Shown piece after piece: positions 6,247-10,864 of a stretch of DNA of 10,864 nt. Every line of letters begins with the position of its first letter. The stretch's first letter is position 1. A program made the position numbers and the translations under genes. The notes under the pieces were generated by a model. That model was not told where the DNA came from. It did not search any database and saw only the letters and a program-made list of their open reading frames with translations. Source of the DNA: Arthrobacter sp. (lineage in GTDB: Bacteria > Actinomycetota > Actinomycetes > Actinomycetales > Micrococcaceae); assembly GCA_025464925.1 (NCBI GenBank), contig JAODMS010000021.1, positions 1-10,864 on the forward strand, given 5' to 3'.

Positions 6247-6252
6247 CAAAGC

Positions 6253-6588
6253 ATGAAAACCGTGCCGCTTAGCGAAGCCAAGGACAAGCTTTCCGCGCTC
6301 GTGGAGGAGGCGGACAAGACGCATGAGATCATCCAGATCACCCGCCACGGGCACCCGTCAGCTGTGTTGATGTCCGCTGACGACCTCGAGTCACTTCAGG
6401 AAACCATCCATTGGCTGTCGCAACCGGACATCAGGACAGACCTGGAACAGGCCAGGCGCGACATCGCGGAAGGAAACACGGTCAGCGGCGATGACCTGCG
6501 CCGTGAGTTTGGACTGCCGCCGAGGTGGCCGAGGAACCATCAAACGAGCAACGGCCATGGAAAGTCGAAGTCACCAGCCCTGCGCTGA
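6253..6588 (+). CDS. Antitoxin, Phd/YefM family
   Basis: This 111-residue protein has the Phd/YefM N-terminal DNA-binding and dimerisation domain, MKTVPLSEAKDKLSALVEEA, then IIQITRHGHPSAVLMSADDL, then the linker helix ESLQETIHWL. The C-terminal part (about 70-96, with DLRREFGLPPR) is the toxin-wrapping region. It would neutralise the toxin encoded next and, with it, repress the promoter through the palindromes upstream. The family usually ends close to the LPPR position; here the frame runs 18 further residues (WPRNHQTSNGHGKSKSPALR region) because it overlaps the toxin gene by 64 bases. That long overlap is unusual compared with the common few-base coupling. Confidence 0.92.
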   Translation: MKTVPLSEAKDKLSALVEEADKTHEIIQITRHGHPSAVLMSADDLESLQETIHWLSQPDIRTDLEQARRDIAEGNTVSGDDLRREFGLPPRWPRNHQTSNGHGKSKSPALR

Positions 6589-6818
6589 AGGGATTTCGCC
6601 GGCTGCCGGAGAAGGCTGCCGCCGCAATCGTCGAATTCGTTACTGGAGTTCTGGCCGATAATCCCCGCCGGCTCAGCAAGCCCCTCACAAATGAACTTCT
6701 GGGCCTGCGCACCGCACGCCGTGGTGACTACCGCGTGTTGTTCACCCTCGATATCGAAGAGCACACCTTATATGTCCATCGCATCGAGCACCGTGCGGAC
6801 GTCTACAAGCCTCGCTAA
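6525..6818 (+). CDS. Toxin, RelE/ParE superfamily
   Basis: This 97-residue protein has the RelE/ParE fold: PWKVEVTSPALKGFRRLPEK at the N terminus, a helical segment AAAAIVEFVTGVLADNP, then RRGDYRVLFTLD and HTLYVHRIEHRADVYK. The YRVLF...VHRIEHRxDVY pattern with its basic residues is typical of the mRNA-cleaving RelE branch rather than the gyrase-targeting ParE branch, though these are hard to separate by eye. Translation would stop growth by cutting mRNA at the ribosome unless the upstream antitoxin is present. The start is taken as GTG 6525, the first start that leaves the whole fold; no ATG is in frame near it. It overlaps the antitoxin by 64 bases and is probably translated by coupling. Confidence 0.9.
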   Translation: MAEEPSNEQRPWKVEVTSPALKGFRRLPEKAAAAIVEFVTGVLADNPRRLSKPLTNELLGLRTARRGDYRVLFTLDIEEHTLYVHRIEHRADVYKPR

Positions 6819-7137
6819 CCGTGAGGGGCTCCTCCCGGGAGAACTGCGCCGAAAAAAAGGGGCGCTGGCAGGGTCCGGGGCAACAAGGCGTTGGTCTTTC
6901 AAACGGCTGCTGTCGTTGCCGGGGCTTGAGGACCAATGCTCGGGAAAGTCACGCTAAGCCGGTGGCGGCCAGATGGCAGGGATTGTGGGCCGCAACTGCT
7001 GTTACGCCGGGCCGGGGCGCCGGCGGTGGGCCGTCGTCCGATGCTTGATTTGTTGAGGCGGCCGTAAATCGTGGAGCGCGGCACCTGCAGCAGGTCGGCG
7101 ATGCGTTGGACAGTGTGGTTGCCGGCGCACGTACGAC
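6819..7137. other. Intergenic stretch after the toxin gene
   Basis: Apart from the helix-turn-helix remnant, I see no gene, RNA or repeat here. The first 20 bases after the toxin stop contain CTCCTCCCGGGAG, a short inverted repeat that could end the toxin-antitoxin transcript, followed by the A-rich GCCGAAAAAAAGG. Confidence 0.35.
7049..7126 (-). pseudogene. Helix-turn-helix remnant, recombinase/transposase type
   Basis: On the minus strand the reading AGNHTVQRIADLLQVPRS, followed by TIYGRLNK, is a helix-turn-helix of the type found at the C terminus of serine resolvases and invertases (HTH_7) or at the N terminus of some transposases. The frame runs from 7150 to 6899, but only this part is recognisable; the catalytic domain is absent and the downstream residues are low-quality. 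The upstream part of the frame comes from the terminator hairpin, so there is no native start. It is a relic of a mobile-element gene. Confidence 0.5.
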
Positions 7138-7175
7138 AACTGACGGCCACCCCGTTGTCGGGGTGGCCGTCAGTT
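7138..7175 (-). terminator. Strong hairpin terminator of the DJ-1/PfpI gene
   Basis: AACTGACGGCCACCCC (7138-7153) pairs perfectly over 16 bp with 7160-7175 around a 6-base loop. It begins 18 bases past the stop codon of the minus-strand gene. There is no long U tract, as is often the case in actinobacteria. The symmetric stem could also stop transcription coming from the left. Confidence 0.8.
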
Positions 7176-7192
7176 TCAGTGCGCTGTTGGTG

Positions 7193-7969
7193 TTAGTGCT
7201 CCGCTTCTGCGGCAGCCTTCTTGGCGTCTTTCTCGGCGTCCTTCTCGGCGCGCAGAGCCTCCGCGTCGTGCTGTTCCTCGGCTTTTTCCTGGTGGATGAC
7301 CTCTGCGAAGAGCTTCTCCATCTCCTTGGCCACGCCGGCGGCTGAGGCCGGGTTCTGGCCGGTCACCAGCCGGTCGTCAACCACGACCATCTCCTCAAAG
7401 ACACCAGCGGAGACGTGGGTGGCGCCCTGTTCCTCAAGCCGGTCTGCCAAAAAGAACGGGATGACCTTGTCCTTCCCTACGGCAACCTCCTCGTCGTTGG
7501 TGAAAGCGGCCACCTTCCGGCCCTCGACAAGGCGAAGCCCGTTCTCCAATTCCACGTTCAGCAGTCCGGCCGGCCCGTGACAGACCGCGCCCACCAACCC
7601 GCCGGCGTTGTAGACGCTGGCCACAAGATTCTGCAGACCTTCGCTGTCCGGGAAGTCCCACATCGTGCCGTGGCCGCCCACGAGGTAGACGGCGTCGTAC
7701 TGTCCGGGATCAACGACGTCAACGCGGGCAGTGTTGTAAAGCCCGGCACGCGTGGTCTCGTCCTTCGTGAAGGCGACCTGGATGGGATCTTCCGAGTCCA
7801 CCTCATCACGCGGGGGCTGGCCGCCCTGGATGGATGCGAAGTCGACGAAATGCCCGGAATCCTTGAAGACCTTCCAGGGGTGTGCTGCCTCGGCCACGTT
7901 ATAGCCGGTCTTCTCTCCGGTGTCGCCGATCTCGGAAACGCTGGTCAGTACCATGAGGATTTTCTTCAT
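7193..7969 (-). CDS. DJ-1/PfpI family protein (type 1 glutamine amidotransferase fold)
   Basis: This 258-residue protein belongs to the DJ-1/PfpI superfamily, closest in layout to the Hsp31/YDR533C-like branch. It opens MKKILMVLTSVSEI, with GYNVAEAAHPWKVF (Glu27 in the conserved acid position), then YDAVYLVGGHGTMWDFPDSE (91-110) and the nucleophile elbow GAVCHGPAGLL with Cys130 and His131. ATHVSAGVFEEMVVVDDRLV and TGQNPASAAGVAKEM complete the fold. Members act as glyoxalase III, deglycase or holding chaperones, or handle stressed proteins; the sequence does not decide which. Residues about 226-258 add a Lys/Glu/Ala/Asp-rich tail not needed for the fold. AGGAG (7976-7980) lies 6 bases before the ATG, which fixes the start. 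It is monocistronic, with a strong hairpin downstream. Confidence 0.92.
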   Translation of the reverse strand: MKKILMVLTSVSEIGDTGEKTGYNVAEAAHPWKVFKDSGHFVDFASIQGGQPPRDEVDSEDPIQVAFTKDETTRAGLYNTARVDVVDPGQYDAVYLVGGHGTMWDFPDSEGLQNLVASVYNAGGLVGAVCHGPAGLLNVELENGLRLVEGRKVAAFTNDEEVAVGKDKVIPFFLADRLEEQGATHVSAGVFEEMVVVDDRLVTGQNPASAAGVAKEMEKLFAEVIHQEKAEEQHDAEALRAEKDAEKDAKKAAAEAEH

Positions 7970-8102
7970 GAAGTGCTCCTATCATCCGACTTCCACCCTA
8001 CGCCCAGGCCAATTCAGGAGACCTAGTCCTTGTCCGTTGTGGATCCCGAGGTCGGCGAATGACGCGAACCGGACAGGACCCGTAGCGACTTCGCCCAGTG
8101 CG

Positions 8103-8132
8103 TTGACCGTCTTCTCGGTGCGTACGTACTGT
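8103..8132 (+). promoter_or_regulatory. Sigma-70-type promoter for the ParB-like ghost gene
   Basis: TTGACC (8103-8108) and TACTGT (8127-8132) are separated by 18 bases, giving a near-consensus housekeeping promoter. The ATG it would serve is at 8176, with AGGAGA about 7 bases before it. Confidence 0.6.
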
Positions 8133-8175
8133 TGAGCACCATCATCCGCACCGCGGAGCCACCCAGGAGAACACC

Positions 8176-8332
8176 ATGCATGGTGAAGTCAAAAGCGAAG
8201 TCCTCTGGCTGCCCGCGCCCGAGGACCAGGACTATCCGAACGCGTCCAGCTATCTGTCCCTGCTGGGCGCGGACGATGTCGTCGGCTCGGAACACGGACA
8301 TCCCGCTCAAACTGGCGTATCTTCCCCGGTAA
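8176..8332 (+). pseudogene. ParB-like nuclease-domain gene with central deletion
   Basis: The gene starts normally (AGGAGA, then ATG 8176) and reads VLWLPAPEDQDYPNASSYLS followed by LL. This resembles the N terminus of a family of actinobacterial ParB/sulfiredoxin-like proteins that, as I remember them, begin with an acidic 'P-E-E-H-D-[YF]-P-A-A-x-Y-L-S-L' block. Around 8270-8285 the frame changes by one, and the other frame reads RNTDIPLKLAYLPR and stops at 8330-8332. The same family ends in 'ENTDIPCRL' followed by a short tail. The two ends are therefore present and the central region, including the expected ADGYHRVCA core, is missing. The first frame alone continues with unrelated residues to 8382. 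Identity rests on memory of the family ends and needs a search. Confidence 0.5.
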
Positions 8333-8370
8333 CGGCGTCCCGCAGCCACACCGCACTCGCCGGACACCAG

Positions 8371-8426
8371 ACAGAACGCTAGACAGAGAACGCCAGTCAC
8401 AGAACGTCAGTCAGAGGACGCCAGCA
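8371..8426. repeat. 14-bp tandem repeat, four units
   Basis: Consecutive 14-base units read ACAGAACGCTAGAC, AGAGAACGCCAGTC, ACAGAACGTCAGTC and AGAGGACGCCAGCA, so the consensus is ASAGAACGYCAGTC. The array ends directly at the AGGAGG ribosome site of the antiporter gene. A weaker related block (CGGACACCAG) lies just before it. Unit length is not a multiple of three and no reading frame uses it. Confidence 0.75.
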
Positions 8427-8427
8427 G

Positions 8428-8433
8428 AGGAGG
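8428..8433 (+). promoter_or_regulatory. Ribosome binding site of the antiporter gene
   Basis: AGGAGG is a consensus Shine-Dalgarno, but it stands only 3 bases before the GTG at 8437, closer than usual. It still supports this start because no other start codon lies suitably placed downstream. Confidence 0.65.
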
Positions 8434-8436
8434 CCC

Positions 8437-9621
8437 GTGTCATTTCTTCAGCTTTCCCTGATAGCCGCCGTCGCCCTCCTCGGCCCGCTGCTCGCACTAC
8501 CCCAAAAGTGGCACCTTCCCGTGGTGCTCGGGCAACTGCTGGCGGGGATAGCCATCGGGCGGACGGGGCTGGGGCTCGTGGATTCCATGGATCCGACGTT
8601 TACCTTCGTGGCCGACGTCGGATTCGCCTTAGTTATGTTTGTCGCCGGGACCCACGTCCCCGTCCGGGATCAGGCAATCCGCCCTGCCCTCGGCGCCGGC
8701 GCCCTCCGGGCAGGCATAGCTGCAGGGCTCGCCGTCGTCGTCGGAATACTTATTGCCCTGGTTTTCGGCACTGCCCATGCACCCCTGTACGTGGTTCTGC
8801 TGGCCTCCTCGTCAGCGGCACTCGTGCTGCCCATCGTCGACTCCTTGCGGCTGTCCGGGCCCAAGGTCCTGACCACCACGGCGCAAGTGGCAATCGCCGA
8901 TATCGCCTGCATTGTGGCGCTTCCGCTGGCCGTCGACCCACCAAACGCCGGGAGGGCGGCCATCGGGGCCGCCGCCGTGGCCGGCTGCGCAGTGGTCCTG
9001 TACTTTGCCCTCCGTGCCCTGGAAACCAGCGGCACCCGGGCCCGGCTGCACGACATGTCCGAGGACCGGAAGTTCGCCCTAGAACTGCGCATCCAACTGG
9101 CTTTGCTGTTCGCGCTGGCGGGGCTGGCAGTTGCCGGGCACGTCTCCATCATGCTGGCCGGGTTTTCCTTCGGCCTGGTGGTCGCCGCCGTCGGCGAACC
9201 GCGACGCCTGGCGCACCAACTCTTTGCTGTCAGCGACGGATTTCTTGGGCCGGTGTTCTTCGTCTGGCTGGGTGCATCGCTGGATTTGCGCGCCTTGACA
9301 GGCAGCCCCCGGATGATCCTGCTGGGGGTGTGCCTCGGCGTCGGGACCCTGCTGGTGCACGGAAGCCTGCGGCTCCTGGGCCAACCGCTGCCGCTGGCGA
9401 TCATGACGGCGTCGCAACTCGGTATTCCGGTGGCCGCGGCCACCATTGGATCACAACTGCAGTTGCTGGAGCCGGGCGAAGCGTCGGCCATCATCCTGGG
9501 TGCGCTCATCAGCATCGGAGCCAGTGCCGCCGCCGGATCACAGGCGGCACGGGCATTCGGGAAGGGCATGCCGCAAAAGCCCCAGGGTGCCAGCCCGCAC
9601 CCACCAAAGAAGACGCTTTAG
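8437..9621 (+). CDS. Cation/proton antiporter, CPA2 (Kef/NhaS-type) family
   Basis: This 394-residue membrane protein has about 11-12 hydrophobic segments and the CPA2 pattern (Na_H_Exchanger domain). The early motif LPVVLGQLLAGIAIGRTGLG (27-46) matches the 'P-x-V-x-G-x-x-x-A-G-x-x-x-G' stretch of Kef-type transporters. FVADVGFALVMFVAG (57-71) follows, and AIADIACIVALPLAV holds Asp155 at the conserved ion-binding position of the fifth helix. GPVFFVWLGASLDL (271-284) and the final GALISIGASAAAG segment complete the domain. It should exchange Na+ or K+ for protons across the cytoplasmic membrane. The soluble RCK/TrkA-N domain that gates many KefB/C proteins is absent; the C terminus is a short Pro/Lys-rich tail. 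Start is GTG 8437. A 14-bp repeat array precedes it. Its stop is one base from that of the convergent gene. Confidence 0.9.
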   Translation: MSFLQLSLIAAVALLGPLLALPQKWHLPVVLGQLLAGIAIGRTGLGLVDSMDPTFTFVADVGFALVMFVAGTHVPVRDQAIRPALGAGALRAGIAAGLAVVVGILIALVFGTAHAPLYVVLLASSSAALVLPIVDSLRLSGPKVLTTTAQVAIADIACIVALPLAVDPPNAGRAAIGAAAVAGCAVVLYFALRALETSGTRARLHDMSEDRKFALELRIQLALLFALAGLAVAGHVSIMLAGFSFGLVVAAVGEPRRLAHQLFAVSDGFLGPVFFVWLGASLDLRALTGSPRMILLGVCLGVGTLLVHGSLRLLGQPLPLAIMTASQLGIPVAAATIGSQLQLLEPGEASAIILGALISIGASAAAGSQAARAFGKGMPQKPQGASPHPPKKTL

Positions 9622-9622
9622 C

Positions 9623-9967
9623 TCAGAGCTTGTCCGTCTTGTCCTCTCCCTTGTGGCCGCCGCCGCGGAGGTTTTCCTGGACCTTGCCGAAAAGATCCTT
9701 GATGGTGGATTCGGTGTTCGTGAGCATGTCCGGCTGCAAATACACGTGCCGGCTGCCCGGCAGGCTGTAGCTGGACTGCAGGCCGCCGCTTCCTTCCACG
9801 CCGCGCAAGGCGATGGTGACCCCGCCTTCCTTCCGTGCGATGGCTGCGATCTTGCCAAAAACCAACGTGAATTCGTCCGGTTCGAAGCTGACAGTTTGCC
9901 CAACATGGGTTCGGTTGAGTTCGCTGGCCAGAACGGCTTTCTCGTTGCCAGTCCCTGAGTAGTTCAT
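9623..9967 (-). CDS. Conserved-looking hypothetical protein
   Basis: I do not recognise this 114-residue protein. It starts MNYSGTGNEKAVLASELNRT, has no signal peptide or membrane segment, and shows alternating strand-like stretches: QTVSFEPDEFTLVFGKIAAI, VTIALRGVEGSG and YSLPGSRHVYLQPD. These suggest a small beta-rich soluble domain, followed by the helical STIKDLFGKVQENLR and a charged tail GGGHKGEDKTDKL. AGGAGA lies about 6 bases before the ATG and codon use fits a real gene. It converges on the antiporter with a one-base gap, so the two transcripts must overlap. A link to ion transport is only guesswork. Confidence 0.75.
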   Translation of the reverse strand: MNYSGTGNEKAVLASELNRTHVGQTVSFEPDEFTLVFGKIAAIARKEGGVTIALRGVEGSGGLQSSYSLPGSRHVYLQPDMLTNTESTIKDLFGKVQENLRGGGHKGEDKTDKL

Positions 9968-10141
9968 GGTGTGTCTCCTGAGATTGTCGGCGACTTACGC
10001 GAGCAGTTTAGCCCGGCCCCCTGACGGGGGTACATAGCCCCACCTCCCACCCTCGGATCCGACAGGCGGGACGGGCTTGGGGCCCGGCGCGTGCCCTGCA
10101 AGACTGGACCCGAAGCCAGCAGCGACCTTCCAGGAGCACAC
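9968..10141. other. Divergent intergenic region
   Basis: This 174-base gap separates the minus-strand hypothetical gene from the nitronate monooxygenase gene and must hold both promoters. A TAAACT (10005-10010, minus) could be the -10 of the hypothetical gene, and CCCCCTGACGGGGG (10018-10031) is a small inverted repeat. I find no confident promoter for the nitronate monooxygenase. Confidence 0.35.
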
Positions 10142-10864
10142 ATGACGCCGGAGCACCGCACCCCCTCTCACCGGAACCGCCTCACCGAACTGTTCGGCAC
10201 GGAGATTCCGGTAGTCCTTGGCCCCTTCGGCGGAGTGTCCTCCGTGGAGCTGACCGCAGCAGTGAGCGACGGCGGCGGGCTGGGTTCCTACGGCCTGTAC
10301 GGCTACACTGCCGACGCCATCCGTGACACCGCAGCCCAGCTCAGGAATGCGACGGCAAAACCCTTCGCCCTCAACCTCTGGATTCCCACCGGAGACGAAG
10401 CGACCGCAGTCCACCAAGAGGATTTTGACCACTACGTAGAAACCCTGAAACCCTACTTCGAAGAAGTGGGACTGCCCCTCCCGGACATGCCGGAACGCTA
10501 CATGCCCGACTACAACGATCAGGTGGCAGCCACGCTGGAGGAGGGTCCCGCCGTCGTCAGTTTTGTGTTCGGGGTGCCGGCTCCCGAACTTGTGGAGGAG
10601 GCACACCGGCGGGGAATCGTGCTGGTGGGTACCGCCACCACCGTGGCCGAAGCCGTTGCGCTGGAAGCCGGCGGCGTGGATGCCGTGGTTGCCAGCGGCA
10701 TGGAATCCGGCGGCCACCGGGTCTCCTTCCTCAAGCCAGCGGAAGAATCGCTGATCGGCACCTTCGCCCTGATCCCGCAGGTGGCGGACGCCATCAGGAT
10801 TCCGGTGATCGCGGCCGGCGGCATTGTGGACCGCCGCGGTTACGCGGCCGCACGGGCGCTCGGC
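10142..10864 (+). CDS. Nitronate monooxygenase-like flavoprotein (partial, 3' cut)
   Basis: The frame opens with an ATG at 10142 after AGGAG about 6 bases upstream and runs 241 codons off the end of the window. It shows the features of the NMO / 2-nitropropane dioxygenase family, a TIM-barrel FMN enzyme: the N-terminal VVLGPFGGVSSVELTAAVSD, GGLGSYGLYGYTAD, then LVGTATTVAEAVALEAGGVD, and the FMN-phosphate and active-site stretch ASGMESGGHRVSF, with a candidate catalytic His192. IPVIAAGGIVDRRGYAAARA follows, the usual phosphate-binding loop. Members oxidise alkyl nitronates (for example propionate 3-nitronate) and protect against such poisons; several related proteins have other or unknown substrates. 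About 80-120 residues are missing at the C terminus. No signal peptide is present, so it is cytoplasmic. Confidence 0.9.
   Translation, partial: MTPEHRTPSHRNRLTELFGTEIPVVLGPFGGVSSVELTAAVSDGGGLGSYGLYGYTADAIRDTAAQLRNATAKPFALNLWIPTGDEATAVHQEDFDHYVETLKPYFEEVGLPLPDMPERYMPDYNDQVAATLEEGPAVVSFVFGVPAPELVEEAHRRGIVLVGTATTVAEAVALEAGGVDAVVASGMESGGHRVSFLKPAEESLIGTFALIPQVADAIRIPVIAAGGIVDRRGYAAARALG

Noticed and set aside
7415..8026. 203-codon plus-strand frame antisense to the DJ-1 gene
   Set aside because: The minus-strand gene has a full set of family motifs, an SD and a terminator; the plus frame has none.
8371..8426. CRISPR array
   Set aside because: The units are contiguous 14-mers without spacers and no cas genes are present.
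8508..9770. Long open frames (420 aa plus, 299 aa minus) across the antiporter
   Set aside because: They are Arg/Pro/Ser-rich shadows of a well-supported membrane protein gene, as expected in GC-rich DNA.
9995..10717. 240-codon minus-strand frame opposite the nitronate monooxygenase
   Set aside because: It is a Gly/His/Val-rich antisense shadow of a gene with clear FMN-enzyme motifs.

Overview
The window is GC-rich actinobacterial chromosome. Gene style and protein flavour suggest Arthrobacter/Pseudarthrobacter or another Micrococcaceae member; this is inferred, since there is no marker gene. No rRNA, tRNA or CRISPR array is visible. Intact metabolic and stress-type genes alternate with several short, broken gene remnants, as expected of an accessory or recently rearranged chromosomal region.

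Layout. 3-200 is the C-terminal tail of a probable SplB-like radical SAM protein. 511-1767 is a membrane-anchored phospholipase D / cardiolipin synthase-like enzyme. An alpha/beta hydrolase (1759-2616, minus) overlaps it tail to tail by 9 bp. 2812-3267 is the relic of a transposition-type AAA ATPase, lacking the middle of the domain and its C terminus. 3485-4051 (minus) is a RibD/DHFR-fold reductase, divergent from a VOC (glyoxalase-like) protein at 4167-4604. About 4726-5520 is a pseudogene zone: a GNAT acetyltransferase that appears split by a one-base frameshift, then an antisense fragment of an RCC1-repeat protein interrupted by TGA at an expected TGG. 5662-6099 (minus) encodes an unknown charged protein built from an internal duplication. 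6253-6818 is a Phd/YefM-ParE/RelE-like toxin-antitoxin pair with two palindromes upstream. 7049-7126 is a helix-turn-helix remnant. 7193-7969 (minus) is a DJ-1/PfpI-family protein followed by a strong hairpin terminator. 8176-8332 looks like a ParB-like gene with its centre deleted but its promoter and ribosome site kept. 8437-9621 is a CPA2-type cation/proton antiporter, with a conserved-looking 114-residue unknown convergent to it (9623-9967, minus). 10142 to the end is the first 241 codons of a nitronate monooxygenase-like enzyme.

The clearest shared regulatory theme is leaderless expression. The reductase, the VOC protein, the duplicated unknown and the antitoxin each have a TANNNT -10 box ending 6-8 nt before the ATG and no visible Shine-Dalgarno sequence. 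The DJ-1 gene, the 114-residue gene, the nitronate monooxygenase and the ghost gene have normal purine-rich sites. I do not see a coherent multi-gene defence or biosynthetic system. The most unusual content is the set of gene remnants, the toxin-antitoxin operator architecture, the duplicated unknown protein, and a 14-bp tandem repeat in front of the antiporter.
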